Assembly: GCA_002748425.1 (NCBI GenBank)
Contig: PDSJ01000018.1
Coordinates: 1 to 64,000 of the forward strand
Reading direction: 5' to 3'
Length of the DNA: 64,000 nucleotides
Source: a candidate division KSB3 bacterium
Lineage (GTDB): Bacteria; Moduliflexota; Moduliflexia; Moduliflexales; Moduliflexaceae
The position numbers were made by a program, and so were the translations under genes. The notes under the pieces were generated by a model. It ran no database searches and was not told the DNA's origin. It saw nothing but the letters and a program-made list of their open reading frames with translations. Of the stretch, positions 35,114 to 47,421 are shown piece after piece; the stretch's first letter is position 1, and each line of letters opens with the position of its first letter.

Positions 35114-37296
35114 AAGTCAGTCCTCTTCACGTCTCGAAGAACACGTAAAATGTCGTCGTATCTGAAATCGTCAGCCAGGTCTGCCAATGCATCGGCAATG
35201 ACCGGGGTGTGCAGACGTATGTCGTCAATAATCAGCGCAATTTGTTTCATACTGCTCCTGTCTGCGGCTTGCTCCAGATTGTCAAGGATTTCAGATGGAA
35301 GCTCTGCAAGCATGTCATGAGTGAGTTCCGTCATGCCCGACTGCAGCGGGGAAGTCGGGCGGTCGCGCACAGCGTGCGCTCCTCCGCTTTTCTGATATAC
35401 ATAGCGAACTCCAAGATATTTTCCCATCATTTCGAATAACGCATTTTCCCGAAAAGGCTTTCCGAGAAAATCATCGCAGCCGATAGCGAGAATTTCAGCC
35501 CGCTCGTCTTCAAAAGAGCTGGCTGTCAGAGCAATGATCGGGGTATGAGGCAATGCCTGCCGTACTTCCGCAGCGCGAATTCTCTGGGTCGCTTCATACC
35601 CATCCATGACAGGCATGCGCATATCCATCCAGATTAACTGCGGCCGCCAGCGTTCCCAGCATTGAAGCGCAATGTACCCGTTTTCAGCGTCTTGCACCTT
35701 AAAGCCGATACTTTTTAACAGTTCTGTCAACAAAATCCGACTTTCCAGAATATCTTCGACCACTAAAATACGCACATCGTCCTGATCTGGTGCCAGGCCG
35801 ATCACCCGCTGAGTATGGCTCGTTGTCTGCAGCTCGCCTGCCTCAGCAATCGTCGCCTGGATATCGAAGCTGAACAGTGAGCCTTTCCCCGGGATGCTGC
35901 TGACGTGAATATCGCCTCCCATCAATTGAGCGAATTCGCGGCTGATCGCCAATCCCAGACCGGCGCCTTCCGTATGATGATGACTGTACTGCGTACGACC
36001 AAAAGGATCGAAAATCGTTTTCATCTCTTCCGGAGCAATGCCAACCCCGCTGTCTTCGATTTCAAACAGAATGCGTGCCGTAAATGCTTCCGGGGAGTCA
36101 AGCAGCTTTACGCGCAATTCGACTCCGCCCTCTTGAGTGAATTTAATTCCGTTGCTCAATAAATTCAACAGAACCTGGCGCAGTTTTTTCTCATCACTGG
36201 TGATATACTGCGGAACATGTGCTTCGCGGATCACGCGCAGCTCAATCCCTTTGTTCTCGGCACGGATATGCATCATTTCATCGATCGTCGTCAAGGTCTG
36301 CCACAGATCGAAACTCTGTAATGTGACAGAAAGGCGCCCGGCTTCGATTTTCGACATGTCCAGCACGTCGCTGATTAACGAGAGAAGGTGCTCACCGCTG
36401 CGAGTGACGATTCCTAATTTTTCCCGTTGTGCGTCATTCAGCGAAGCGTCTCGACTGAGCAGTTGCGCAAAGCCTAAAATTGAGTTCATCGGAGTCCGCA
36501 GTTCGTGACTGATATTGGCGAAGAATGCGCTTTTCACCTGGTTCGCTGTTTCCGCGATCTCTTTTGCGTCTTGCAATTCGAGGGTCTGTTTTTTGAGTTG
36601 CTGCGTCCGTTGCTGGACAAGCGTTTCAAGGTGCGTGTGATGGGATGAAATTGTCTCTCCCATCTTTTTCAGCACTGAAATCAATGGCTGAAATTCATGG
36701 TAAGGGACTTGCTGGGTAAAGGCTTGTTGATTACCGGCGGCATAGGCATTCACCAGGTCGATAAATTGTCGCAGCGGTTTGTTGATAAATTGCCGGGAGA
36801 GGCCTTCTGTCAGAAAAAATATCAGGACCAGTATGATCAAAACCGTGATGCTGGAAGACCAAAAGAGCTGCTTATAGAGCGCTCTGTAATAGCTCGATGT
36901 CATGGAAATACCGACGGACCCGAGCAGCTCGCCTGAATAGATCACATTCCCCTGACGTGAAATTTCGGACTGCGTGTTCGGCCGTTCACTCGTTAAAGAG
37001 AGGGAAATGTTGTCGGAATCGATCGTCAGCTGAGAAACAAATTCACTTTGGATGTAGGTTTTTCCGATCACATTAATTGTCTCGCGATCCAGAGTCCAGA
37101 GCGGAATTGTCAACAGATCGGTCAACGCAGCAATGTATTCGTCCGCTTTTTGGTTCAACTCTCTTTTGGCTTTTTGCGTTGCGACGAAATAATTGAGAGC
37201 AAAGGCGGCACAGGCAATCAGGACAAGGCTGAAAATCAATGTGCCGGTCAGCTCTTTGGAAATCGACCGGAAGTTATGCCGTGATACAGGCTGCAT
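35110..37296 (-). CDS. Membrane hybrid histidine kinase
   Basis: 728 residues. Membrane helices at about 16-38 and 147-163 bracket a periplasmic domain of some 105 residues, followed by HAMP (about 165-220) and a coiled coil. The kinase core has His264 in [16 protein letters not shown]-box [12 protein letters not shown], and glycine boxes EDSGVGI and GAGLGLAI. An attached receiver domain carries Asp558 in [17 protein letters not shown]. About 70 C-terminal residues ([16 protein letters not shown]...) follow, of a type often found after the receiver in bacterial hybrid kinases and possibly a degenerate Hpt. First gene of the operon with the activator, the binding protein and citDEF2; it may read citrate through the binding protein. 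Confidence 0.93.
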   Translation of the reverse strand: MQPVSRHNFRSISKELTGTLIFSLVLIACAAFALNYFVATQKAKRELNQKADEYIAALTDLLTIPLWTLDRETINVIGKTYIQSEFVSQLTIDSDNISLSLTSERPNTQSEISRQGNVIYSGELLGSVGISMTSSYYRALYKQLFWSSSITVLIILVLIFFLTEGLSRQFINKPLRQFIDLVNAYAAGNQQAFTQQVPYHEFQPLISVLKKMGETISSHHTHLETLVQQRTQQLKKQTLELQDAKEIAETANQVKSAFFANISHELRTPMNSILGFAQLLSRDASLNDAQREKLGIVTRSGEHLLSLISDVLDMSKIEAGRLSVTLQSFDLWQTLTTIDEMMHIRAENKGIELRVIREAHVPQYITSDEKKLRQVLLNLLSNGIKFTQEGGVELRVKLLDSPEAFTARILFEIEDSGVGIAPEEMKTIFDPFGRTQYSHHHTEGAGLGLAISREFAQLMGGDIHVSSIPGKGSLFSFDIQATIAEAGELQTTSHTQRVIGLAPDQDDVRILVVEDILESRILLTELLKSIGFKVQDAENGYIALQCWERWRPQLIWMDMRMPVMDGYEATQRIRAAEVRQALPHTPIIALTASSFEDERAEILAIGCDDFLGKPFRENALFEMMGKYLGVRYVYQKSGGAHAVRDRPTSPLQSGMTELTHDMLAELPSEILDNLEQAADRSSMKQIALIIDDIRLHTPVIADALADLADDFRYDDILRVLRDVKRTDL

Positions 37297-39043
<1,747 letters not shown>

Positions 39044-39064
39044 CAAGGGCAGCGTTCGAGAATC

Positions 39065-39095
39065 AGAGCGGAGCGCCTTTTTGGCGCTCCGCTCT
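39065..39095. terminator. Strong hairpin after gdhA
   Basis: AGAGCGGAGCGCC at 39065-39077 is perfectly inverted at 39083-39095 around a TTTTT loop. No U-tract follows on either strand, but it sits between the convergent gdhA and pyrB genes and probably acts as a two-way transcription barrier. Confidence 0.65.
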
Positions 39096-39157
39096 ACGTA
39101 TCTGCGTCTGTCGGACAAACGACGACGTGGGGCCTCTAAACTCCATTTTCGGGCGTG

Positions 39158-40060
39158 TTAAGTGCTTAAGATCTTCTCCAATAATGCCATCCTCACGAAC
39201 ACACCGTTTCGAGTCTGTCGGAAGTATGCGGCATTCGGCAGCGTGTCCACTTCCACGGCGATTTCATTATTTCTGACAAGAGGATGCAGGATGGTGACAT
39301 CCTTTTTGCCGGATTTCAGGACTTCCGGTGTCAGGCGGTAATAGCAGCTGCGGAGCTGTTTGACTTCAGCAGGATCCTTAATACGGTGATGCTGGAGCAT
39401 GACCAGATACACTACATCAAGTTCCCAAATGACTTCTTCCAGGCATGTTGATTCTACGTAAGAGACCTTTCGCTCTTCAAGCATCCGGCGCAGAGCTTTC
39501 GGAGCGCGAAGCGCTTTTGGAGAAATCAAAAAAAGCGTATTCTTATACAGCGTCAAGCCTTTGATGAGTGAATGCATTGTTCTTGCATACCTTAAATCAC
39601 CTGCCAGGGCAATATTCAGTCCCTCCAGGCGCCCTTTTTCCTGCTGAATGCTGTAAAGATCTAACAAGGCTTGCGTTGGATGTTCGTCACAGCCGTTCCC
39701 GCCGTTAATGACAGGCACTGAAGCATATTCATCAGCGGTATAGACAGCCCGTTCGTCAGGGTGCCGGATGACGAGGATGTCAGCGAAAGAGCTGATCACA
39801 CGGATCGTGTCTTCCAGGGATTCGTCCTTTGAAATGGCTAGTCCTTCTTTATTGGGGGTTGGGAGAACTTGTCCGCCTAAACGCAGCATGGCGGTTTCAA
39901 AACTGAGACGAGTCCGGGTACTGGGTTCGAGGAACAGCGGAATCAGAATTTTCCGGCGGGCAACTTCATGATCATAATGCCCTTCTTGGATCTGCTGGGT
40001 ACGCTCGAACAGAGCGGTAATCTCATCTTTTGATAGCTGGCTGATACTGAGAAGCGACAT
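39158..40060 (-). CDS. pyrB: Aspartate carbamoyltransferase catalytic subunit
   Basis: 300 residues. The carbamoyl-phosphate motif FLEPSTRTRLSFE, the 80s-loop region TPNKEGLAISKDESLEDTIRV, the aspartate/ornithine-discriminating NGGNGCDEHPTQALLDLYSI, and HPLVRNNEIAVEVD identify ATCase rather than ornithine transcarbamylase. It condenses carbamoyl phosphate with aspartate in pyrimidine synthesis. No pyrI regulatory subunit or other pyr gene is next to it, and the usual LPR of the last motif is LVR here. Start at 40060 gives the normal N-terminus. Confidence 0.93.
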   Translation of the reverse strand: MSLLSISQLSKDEITALFERTQQIQEGHYDHEVARRKILIPLFLEPSTRTRLSFETAMLRLGGQVLPTPNKEGLAISKDESLEDTIRVISSFADILVIRHPDERAVYTADEYASVPVINGGNGCDEHPTQALLDLYSIQQEKGRLEGLNIALAGDLRYARTMHSLIKGLTLYKNTLFLISPKALRAPKALRRMLEERKVSYVESTCLEEVIWELDVVYLVMLQHHRIKDPAEVKQLRSCYYRLTPEVLKSGKKDVTILHPLVRNNEIAVEVDTLPNAAYFRQTRNGVFVRMALLEKILST

Positions 40061-40424
40061 ACCCTCTAACTCCTGCCCTGTTCGGAAGGCTTCTCATGAA
40101 GCCTGAGCATCCTGGAGAATATTGATGTCAGGTCGAGCTTTGCGCCAGGACGTGTTTCCCCTGCGCGATCACTTCTTCCGGCGTTTTCACTGGAAGCAGA
40201 GCGGATTGCTCTGCTGCACGATCGCCCACCCCCATAACAGCAATAATCACTCATTGTGTTTGTAATGTGTGCAGGAAGTCTTCATAGAAGCATGTGCATG
40301 GATGGTCAACTAAAAAAGCGCAGTGTCGTGTACTTTTCTGCAATTATTTCTTGCGCAATCTGGTGGGCCGTGCCAGAGGCATTCTCTTGGGTGACCGACA
40401 ACCAGCATTGATGCTTGGAGGACT
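40061..40424. other. Intergenic region between pyrB and pbpC
   Basis: No intact gene is seen. On the minus strand around 40135-40255 the segment IIAVMGVGDRAAEQ, open for about 40 codons and ending in TGA, faintly resembles the start of TIGR00725/SLOG proteins and could be a gene remnant. The evidence is a dozen residues only. Promoters for the divergent pyrB and pbpC genes must lie here; no clear boxes were picked. Confidence 0.3.
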
Positions 40425-42839
40425 ATGAAAGGAATTCCTGGACGATATATCATTTTGGCGCTGATGTTGCTGTGTTTCTCAGCTGTTTGGGGTTATGTCC
40501 ATCTGCCCCTTGACCTGGAACGTTTTGATATGCAGGAAGGGCGCTCGCTGAAAATCACCGATCGCTATGGCATCGTCTTGCGGGAAGTGCTTTCAAGCGA
40601 GGGCGGGCGGGCGCATTGGCTGGGCTATGAGGAGATTCCGGAAAGGGTGATCCAGGCGCTGCTGGCCGTTGAAGATTGGAGATTTTTTTCACATTCCGGA
40701 CTTGATTTCTTGGCCGTGGTCCGAGCGTTGTTTCAGAATCTTTGGTCCGGGGAAGTCCTTTCAGGCGCCTCAACCTTGACCCAGCAGCTTGTCAAAAACC
40801 GTTTCGGCTATCCTCGTACACTGTGGGGGAAATTCCGGGAAGTCCTGATTGCCTGGCGACTGGAGTCCACCCTCTCAAAAAAGGAAATCCTGACACAGTA
40901 TCTGAACCGGGTGGCATTCTCCAACCAAGTGTTTGGCATTGAGGCAGCATCCCGGCTGTATTTTGGAAAACCAGCACAACACTTGTCGACCGCGGAAGCT
41001 GTCTTTTTGATCGGGGTGATTCAAGCTCCTTCCCGCTTTAATCCGTATCGTCACTTTGAACGTGCTCAACAGCGACAGCAGCACCTGCTTGAGCGAATAT
41101 ACGGACAGGGCCGGCTCTCGGACGCCGAGTATCAGCTTGCCCGCCGTGAAGAAATTCGCCTCATTCCCAAGAGCGTGAATTTTAGGGCCGCGCATTTTTG
41201 CGATATGCTGCTTTCACGCGTGGACAGACACGACACAGCCCCGCAACAGGCGGCAAAATTGACCACGACACTGGATTACTATCTCCAGAAACAGGTAGAG
41301 GATATCGTGGAAAAGCGCCTGGAAGAGTTGAAGGACTATCACGTGACAAATGCCGCAGTGCTTGTCCTGGATAATCTTCGCGGGGAAGTCTTGGCCTGGC
41401 TTGGTTCGAAAGATTATTTCGATGAATCAATTTCCGGCCAGGTCAATGGCGTTCTGGCGTTGCGCCAGCCAGGATCGACGTTGAAGCCCTTCACATATCA
41501 ATTAGCGCTTGAGCGTGCGTATACTGCGTCCAGCCTGCTTGCCGACTTAAAAGAACTGCCACATGCCGCCAGAAGTTTTATGCCGGAAAATTACGATCGT
41601 CGCTATCATGGTCCGGTACGTTTGCGCGAGGCTCTGGCCTGTTCGTACAATATTCCTGCATTTCGATTATTGGAAAAGATCGGAGTTGATACCTTATATC
41701 ATCGCTTGAAAGTGCTTGGTTTTGACAGTCTGCAGGAAGAGCCTTCTTTTTATGGGCCTGGTTTGACTCTGGGAAATGGAGAAGTCAGTCTGCTGGAGCT
41801 GACAAGGGCCTTCAGCGTTCTGGCACGCGGGGGGGAAGCCTTGAATGAAAGATATGTGCGAAGGCTCTCGGAAACGCCGTTTTCTCTTTTGCGATCTTCT
41901 GTTTCGGAGGGATCGACTCAGACAAAGAGGGAACAGATCCTTTCATTTCGTACAAGCTATCTTCTCGCGCACATGCTGGCAGATCGTCAGGCAGCATCAG
42001 CAGCGTTCGGCGAAAATACGCCCTTGAACCTGCCCTTTGTGACAGCAGTCAAAACCGGCACCTCGAAAGATTACCGGGATAATTGGACTGTGGGATTTAC
42101 GCGTGAGTATACCGTTGGGGTCTGGGTCGGGAATTTCGACGGCTCTTCTATGCGCAAGGTCTCTGGTATCAGCGGCGCTGCCCCGATTTATCGGGATGTG
42201 ATGCTGGCCTTGTATCAGGACTATACGCCACCGGATTTTCTCGCGGATCTCCCAAAGGGCATTGTACAAGCCAGAATTTGTCCCCTGTCCGGTAAGTTAG
42301 TGCATGAGGATTGTCCGCATGGAATCGATGAGCTGTTCCTGGAAGAAACCGTTCCCTCTGAAGCCTGCGATATGCACCGAGCGTACTGGGTGGATTCTCG
42401 TGATGGCTTGTTGACGCGTGAAGACGCGCCGTTTGCCGTCAAAACTGTTTTTATCCATTTTCCGCCGCTCTACCAGAGCTGGGCGCGCGAGATGCGCTAT
42501 CCGCTGCCGCCGACAGAGCCTTCACCACTGAGTGCCGCCGTAGACAACGCTGAGAAAGAGCTTCCACGCGTTCGGATTGTGCATCCCAATGATGGTGACG
42601 TCTATGCGATCGATCCGATTTTGCGAAGAGAATTTCAGAGCGTCCAGCTTTCGGCTGTTGCCTCAGCAGGCACATCAGCACTGCAATGGTATATAGACGG
42701 CGAACTGTGGGAGCAGGTTGTGGCGCCGTTTCATAGTGACTGGCCGCTTGTGCCTGGCACTCACAGGATATACGCTGAAGGAGAAATCGACGGCCGACGT
42801 ATCAGGAGCCCTCACATCGCTGTGCATGTCGTGGAATAA
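40425..42839 (+). CDS. pbpC: Penicillin-binding protein 1C
   Basis: 804 residues. One N-terminal membrane anchor is followed by a GT51 transglycosylase domain with catalytic Glu83 in LLAVEDWRFFSHSGLD and the GASTLTQQLVKN block. The transpeptidase domain has Ser351 and Lys354 in GSTLKPF, SYN in ACSYNIPAF and KTGTS at 543-547. The C-terminal 180 residues (CPLSGKLVHEDCPHG, then an Ig-like BiPBP_C domain from about ARVRIVHPNDGDVY onward) are specific to PBP1C. It polymerises and may crosslink peptidoglycan. GGAGG precedes ATG 40425. Usually paired with an alpha-2-macroglobulin gene; none is adjacent here. Confidence 0.94.
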   Translation: MKGIPGRYIILALMLLCFSAVWGYVHLPLDLERFDMQEGRSLKITDRYGIVLREVLSSEGGRAHWLGYEEIPERVIQALLAVEDWRFFSHSGLDFLAVVRALFQNLWSGEVLSGASTLTQQLVKNRFGYPRTLWGKFREVLIAWRLESTLSKKEILTQYLNRVAFSNQVFGIEAASRLYFGKPAQHLSTAEAVFLIGVIQAPSRFNPYRHFERAQQRQQHLLERIYGQGRLSDAEYQLARREEIRLIPKSVNFRAAHFCDMLLSRVDRHDTAPQQAAKLTTTLDYYLQKQVEDIVEKRLEELKDYHVTNAAVLVLDNLRGEVLAWLGSKDYFDESISGQVNGVLALRQPGSTLKPFTYQLALERAYTASSLLADLKELPHAARSFMPENYDRRYHGPVRLREALACSYNIPAFRLLEKIGVDTLYHRLKVLGFDSLQEEPSFYGPGLTLGNGEVSLLELTRAFSVLARGGEALNERYVRRLSETPFSLLRSSVSEGSTQTKREQILSFRTSYLLAHMLADRQAASAAFGENTPLNLPFVTAVKTGTSKDYRDNWTVGFTREYTVGVWVGNFDGSSMRKVSGISGAAPIYRDVMLALYQDYTPPDFLADLPKGIVQARICPLSGKLVHEDCPHGIDELFLEETVPSEACDMHRAYWVDSRDGLLTREDAPFAVKTVFIHFPPLYQSWAREMRYPLPPTEPSPLSAAVDNAEKELPRVRIVHPNDGDVYAIDPILRREFQSVQLSAVASAGTSALQWYIDGELWEQVVAPFHSDWPLVPGTHRIYAEGEIDGRRIRSPHIAVHVVE

Positions 42840-42976
42840 GATAGATCCTATGGGGAAATGCAAGGATCCGGAAGCTGTTTTCATGCGTTTTTCTCTTTGT
42901 TTATCAATACGGAAAATGGCAGTTTCCGGCTGAGATCCTGAGCGCTTCTTCTGAACTCCTGTTTGCAGTGCAGGAC

Positions 42977-44884
42977 TCATGCCTGTCGTAATATTCGAAG
43001 ATCACCCTGGCGTATGGTAATATTTTGCGTGTCCAGATAGCTCATGATTGGAACGGTGAATTTCCTGGAAGTCTGAAGCAGAGCTTTGACGTCGCCGATT
43101 GAGATTTCCTGATGCTGGTGTAAGTAGTCGACAATCAATTGGGTGATCTCGTCCAGAACCTTATGATGAAAGTAGAGTTCTCCCTCAATCCTGATCAGGA
43201 TAGCGCGATCGATCAGCAGAGCAAAGATCTCCTGCCTTTCTTTCTCAGAGGCATTGAGCTGCTGAAGCGCGTCTTTACGATAAGGCGGCTGGAAACGAGC
43301 CGTGCGATAGACGGTTTCGAGCTCTTGGTAAAGCTCCTCCTGGCGGGTGTTTAATTGCAGGTGGTAGTCACTTTTGCGAACAAGACTGCCCTCCAGAGAG
43401 AGTGCTCCCTCTTGTTGCTGTTGATCGAGCAAATATTGGAACAGCGGCGCTGAAATCTCGGCGGGGAGTTTTTTGCGGAGTTCCTCCTTTGACATCCCGG
43501 GCTTCAAAGGATTGTTGCGGTGAAAGCGAGCTAATTCCTGGAGAAAAAGATCCGTAAGCCTTTGATATTGCGTCCGGTGAAGCAGCTTCTCTCCCTGAGA
43601 CAATATCCCGATCAGCTCTCCTTTTTCAAGCAGTTCCCGCAATTCACGGCGGATGTCTTCTTCCGGGACAGCAATAAGCCCTGCAAGATCGGATGGGCTG
43701 ACAGGCTGGAAGCGCGCATCGCTGACATAGAGACTGATTATCTCCTGCAACGATCCGTTTTTCAAGCGATCCAGGCGGCCAATCACGTTCGATGAAGGCT
43801 TATGTTTTGGGGGATGTACGTCGAGGATTTCTCCGCCACCGATGGTGATAATGGGAGAGTACGTTCGGATAATATAGCGGTCTTTGGCGAGTGCAACCAG
43901 CGGTGTATCAAGGCGGAACTGGACATACGCGCTTTCTCCGGGCTGAAGCTCTTCGCGGTCGAACAGGATCACACGGGCCATAATCTCATGTGTGCCATGA
44001 TGGAAGCGCACACGCGCTCTGTATTTCAAGGCCCTTGGCGCTTTGGGGGTCAAGCTGAGATGGGCGTCGATCATATAGGTCGGACGGACCCGGCCAGTTT
44101 CGCACAGGACATCTCCGCGTTGAATCGAGCTTTTGTCTGCGCCGTGCAGGTTCAACGCAGTACGTTGACCGGCATAGGCCCGTTTGACCGCCTGATCGTG
44201 GACTTGTACGTTGCGTATCCGCAGCTGTTTCCGGGATGGTAGCAGTTCCACGACATCTTCAGGACTGACGCTGCCGGAGATGAGGGTGCCGGTGGCGACC
44301 GTGCCAAAGCCTTTAATCGTGAATACGCGATCGATCGGCAAGCGCAGCAATCCTTCAGAACTTCGTTCACGGACTTGCGTAACAAGTCTGCTGAGTTCCT
44401 GCCGCAACGCGTCAAATCCAGCTCCTGTTTTTGATGAGATCGGGATGATAGGTGCTTGAGCGAGAAAACTGCCCACCAGACTCTCCCGGACGTCTTCCTG
44501 CACCATTTCCAACCATTCTTTATCCACAAGATCGCTTTTGGTCAACGCAACCAGTCCTTGTTGAATCTGCAGCAGGTCACAGATGGCCAGATGTTCTTCA
44601 GTCTGCGGCATCATCCCTTCGTCAGCCGCGATGACCAGGATCGCGAGATCGATACCGCCGATGCCGGCGAGCATGTTCTTGACGAATTTTTCGTGCCCGG
44701 GCACATCGATAATACCGAGTTCGATCTCATCCGAGAGCGGCAGAAAGGCAAAGCCAATATCGATTGTAATGCCGCGTTGTTTTTCTTCCTTCAAACGATC
44801 AGCGTCTATCCCGGTCAGAGTTTTGACCATAGCGGTTTTGCCATGATCGATATGACCGGCGGTTCCTACGATAATATGTTTCAT
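42977..44884 (-). CDS. selB: Selenocysteine-specific elongation factor
   Basis: 635 residues. The GTPase core has G1 [17 protein letters not shown], the G2 region [29 protein letters not shown] and TKSD. SelB-specific domain III and the C-terminal winged-helix repeats ([23 protein letters not shown], and at the end [24 protein letters not shown]) bind the SECIS hairpin. It delivers Sec-tRNA to UGA codons. Its presence implies the organism makes selenoproteins, but selA, selD and tRNA-Sec are not in the window. ATG 44884 is the family start; the open frame to 44968 is not. Confidence 0.95.
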   Translation of the reverse strand: MKHIIVGTAGHIDHGKTAMVKTLTGIDADRLKEEKQRGITIDIGFAFLPLSDEIELGIIDVPGHEKFVKNMLAGIGGIDLAILVIAADEGMMPQTEEHLAICDLLQIQQGLVALTKSDLVDKEWLEMVQEDVRESLVGSFLAQAPIIPISSKTGAGFDALRQELSRLVTQVRERSSEGLLRLPIDRVFTIKGFGTVATGTLISGSVSPEDVVELLPSRKQLRIRNVQVHDQAVKRAYAGQRTALNLHGADKSSIQRGDVLCETGRVRPTYMIDAHLSLTPKAPRALKYRARVRFHHGTHEIMARVILFDREELQPGESAYVQFRLDTPLVALAKDRYIIRTYSPIITIGGGEILDVHPPKHKPSSNVIGRLDRLKNGSLQEIISLYVSDARFQPVSPSDLAGLIAVPEEDIRRELRELLEKGELIGILSQGEKLLHRTQYQRLTDLFLQELARFHRNNPLKPGMSKEELRKKLPAEISAPLFQYLLDQQQQEGALSLEGSLVRKSDYHLQLNTRQEELYQELETVYRTARFQPPYRKDALQQLNASEKERQEIFALLIDRAILIRIEGELYFHHKVLDEITQLIVDYLHQHQEISIGDVKALLQTSRKFTVPIMSYLDTQNITIRQGDLRILRQA

Positions 44885-45155
44885 CTGTCGTTGCAGCCTG
44901 TAAAAAGAGATTGATAGAATATGTGAGTATACAGAGTGCATCCTGAAGACAGGAAAGCTATTTGTCAAGTTCTTCTGAATCTTTCGTCATAAAACGTTTG
45001 CCTCTGTTGAAGATCTTCTGCAAGCTGGAAATTCTTAGCACATTTTTATTGACAGAACGCCTCTTTTCTGGGAGTATTTCTTTATTGCATGGTGAGTGTC
45101 GTTATATGTCAAGAATTTCGTCTCACGGCTTCTGCTGTTCCTTTTTCTGGATCGC

Positions 45156-46058
45156 ATGCTCGATTATAAAAAAATTCTTATTCCTATAGATTTCTCTGAG
45201 CATTCAGCGTTTGCTGCAAAACAAGGGCTTTCTCTGGCTCAACAATTTAAAGCCGCGGTGTTTTTTCTGCATGTGAGTGACGATGCCGAACGCTCAGCCA
45301 GACGCTTGAGCAAGTTCCTGCAGCACCGCATCGGTTTTGAAATGCCGGTTCCGGTGACAAAGCTTGTCGCTCAAGGAAATCCGGTCTCAGTGATCCTTGC
45401 CGCCGCTCGAAAAATCCGGGCGGACATTCTGGTGCTGGGGACCCGCGGGGCTTCGGGCCTAAAATATCTGGTGCTGGGAAGCGTGGCTGAAAAGGTGTTA
45501 CGGCAGTCGGAATATCCTGTGCTGGTCTTAAAAAAGCGTGACGAGTCTTCTGATGAGTATATGTTCCCTCAAATCCGGAATACGCAAGATGTTCTTCAAG
45601 CAGATAAGATTCTTGTGCCGCTGGATTTTTCTCCAGCGGCACAGCAGGCCTTGCACCATGCCCTCTCAATCGCCTCACGATATAGCGCCACAGTCTATGC
45701 CTTAACAGTCTTTGACAAGAAATTGAAAGAATACGGCAGCGACGGCGAAGAGCATACCAGCGTGATGATCCGCAGAAAAAAAATCCGTCTCTGGCAGGAA
45801 TTTCCGGCACTGCTGCAAAAATTAGACTATGATCCCTCCCAAATTCGTTTGAAGCGAATGCTGCTTCCCGGCGATCCTTATACAAGGATCGAGGATATTG
45901 TCGAAAAAAAAGAAATCGATCTTATTGTGATGGGAACACATCGGAAAGGCGGCATCGGGCAGTTGCTGGCCGAAAGTGTTGCCGGGAAAGTGCTGCGGTC
46001 AATCGGGTGTTCTGTGATGACCGTTCAGGCCGATAGTGAAGAGATGCAGGACAGCTGA
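45156..46058 (+). CDS. Tandem universal stress protein
   Basis: 301 residues made of two UspA domains (about 1-140 and 160-295). Each starts with the usual strand KILIPIDFS / KILVPLDFSPAAQQAL and each has the ATP-binding G-2x-G-9x-G-S/T pattern (GTRGASGLKYLVLGSVAEK, GTHRKGGIGQLLAESVAGK). Tandem Usp proteins bind ATP and act in stress survival; exact roles are rarely known. ATG 45156 fits the domain start; the frame to 45096 encodes 20 extra residues that do not. It is divergent from selB, with about 270 bases between. Confidence 0.88.
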   Translation: MLDYKKILIPIDFSEHSAFAAKQGLSLAQQFKAAVFFLHVSDDAERSARRLSKFLQHRIGFEMPVPVTKLVAQGNPVSVILAAARKIRADILVLGTRGASGLKYLVLGSVAEKVLRQSEYPVLVLKKRDESSDEYMFPQIRNTQDVLQADKILVPLDFSPAAQQALHHALSIASRYSATVYALTVFDKKLKEYGSDGEEHTSVMIRRKKIRLWQEFPALLQKLDYDPSQIRLKRMLLPGDPYTRIEDIVEKKEIDLIVMGTHRKGGIGQLLAESVAGKVLRSIGCSVMTVQADSEEMQDS

Positions 46059-46210
46059 CAAAAAAAGATTCGCGCGCTCCTCGTGACCGTGTTCTCTCCG
46101 GTTGAGATTGAGAGTTTCTCCAGAAAAGGGCTTTGTCTCATGCGCCCTCTGTTCTTGTGTTCTGTTACCTAAGGAGTGTGAACTCGTGTGGGCCTCATGG
46201 AGAGACCTTC

Positions 46211-47344
46211 ATGCGAATCTGCATTCCTGAGAAAGTTATGAAATCAAAAGTTGCGGTGTTGTATACCAGACCGGAAACTGTCTTAGAGGACTATGAGCGG
46301 CTGTTCGAACTGGCCGGCGCCAAAGCGACGCTCGATCCGAAAGCGACGACAATCCTGAAAGATAATATTTCCTGGCATTATCCTTTTCCCGGAGCCAATA
46401 CGACCCCCTGGCAATTGGAAGGCTCGATTTTGGCGTTAAAACATGCCGGCTATACTGACCTGAGTTGCGTCCAGAATAAAACTGTGGTGATCAACACCTT
46501 CAAAGGGGAAGATTTGAATCTTTACATGCCGATTTTCAGGCAATACGACATTCCGGTACTGTATAATTTCAAGGATGAGGACATGACATGGATTCCCTAT
46601 GAGCCTAAGGGAAAGATGCTCGTGCTGGATCGGATCTTTCCAGATCACACGATTCGCATCCCGGATTATTTTGTCGGCAAGAATATCGTGCATCTTCCGA
46701 CCGTGAAATGTCACATCTATACGACCACGACCGGTGCAATGAAAAACGCTTTCGGGGGACTGCTGAATACGTTTCGGCATTACACCCATAGCTGGATCCA
46801 TGAAACGCTGGTGGATCTGCTGACAATTCAACACGAAATCCATCCGGGAGTGTTTGCCATGATGGATGGCACTACGGCTGGAAACGGCCCAGGCCCGCGC
46901 ACGATGGATCCTCAGATCAAAAATGTGATTTTAGCGAGTTCGGATCAGGTGGCAATCGATGCGGTCGCTGCGAAACTCATGGGGATGGATCCCCTGTCGA
47001 TCGGATATATTCGGATGGGTCATGACAAGGCATTGGGGACTGGCGACGTGCGCGACATTGAGATTGTCGGCGATGACATCAGTGGTGTGAACTGGCATTT
47101 TTCAGTAGGGAAATCGCTCCAAAGATTTCTTGGATGGTTGTCCTGGTATGGACCGACCAGGGCTTTGCAAAAACTGATTTTCAGGACTCCTCTCGTCAAC
47201 ATTCCGATTTTTGTCTCGGAATTCAACCACGACTACGTGCATTGGCCGTTGATCGATCGTCATAAATATCTGAAATGGCGTCAGGAAACGCAATGGGGAC
47301 AGCTTTTTGCCCGTTACAGCGAAGAAAAGTTTCTGAAGAAATAG
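46211..47344 (+). CDS. DUF362 domain protein
   Basis: About 377 residues. It matches the DUF362 pattern: an N-terminal VAVLYTRPETVLEDY, YTDLSCVQNKTVV, NIVHLPTVKCHIYTTTTGAMKNAFGGL in the centre, MDGTTAGNGPGPRTMDPQIKNVILASSDQVAIDAVAAKLMGMDPLSIGYIRMGHDKALGTGD in the second half. Many members carry a C-terminal ferredoxin domain; this one has no cysteine cluster. Function of the family is not established. The start is ATG 46211 behind GGAGAG or the in-frame ATG at 46238. It stands alone, converging with hppA. Confidence 0.78.
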   Translation: MRICIPEKVMKSKVAVLYTRPETVLEDYERLFELAGAKATLDPKATTILKDNISWHYPFPGANTTPWQLEGSILALKHAGYTDLSCVQNKTVVINTFKGEDLNLYMPIFRQYDIPVLYNFKDEDMTWIPYEPKGKMLVLDRIFPDHTIRIPDYFVGKNIVHLPTVKCHIYTTTTGAMKNAFGGLLNTFRHYTHSWIHETLVDLLTIQHEIHPGVFAMMDGTTAGNGPGPRTMDPQIKNVILASSDQVAIDAVAAKLMGMDPLSIGYIRMGHDKALGTGDVRDIEIVGDDISGVNWHFSVGKSLQRFLGWLSWYGPTRALQKLIFRTPLVNIPIFVSEFNHDYVHWPLIDRHKYLKWRQETQWGQLFARYSEEKFLKK

Positions 47345-47361
47345 ATAGACAGTTTTTGGCG

Positions 47362-47392
47362 TAGACAGGAGTGACAGTGCCGCTCCTGTCTA
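47362..47392 (+). terminator. Terminator between DUF362 gene and hppA
   Basis: TAGACAGGAG at 47362-47371 is perfectly inverted as CTCCTGTCTA at 47383-47392 with an 11-base loop, between convergent genes. The following sequence is only modestly U-rich. Confidence 0.6.
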
Positions 47393-47421
47393 TTATAGGT
47401 CTGTCGCTTTCTTGCCGCTGT

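Noticed and set aside
40135..40255. TIGR00725/SLOG gene remnant or short peptide upstream of pyrB
   Set aside because: Only about a dozen residues resemble the family and there is no start with a ribosome site; kept only as a remark in the intergenic entry.
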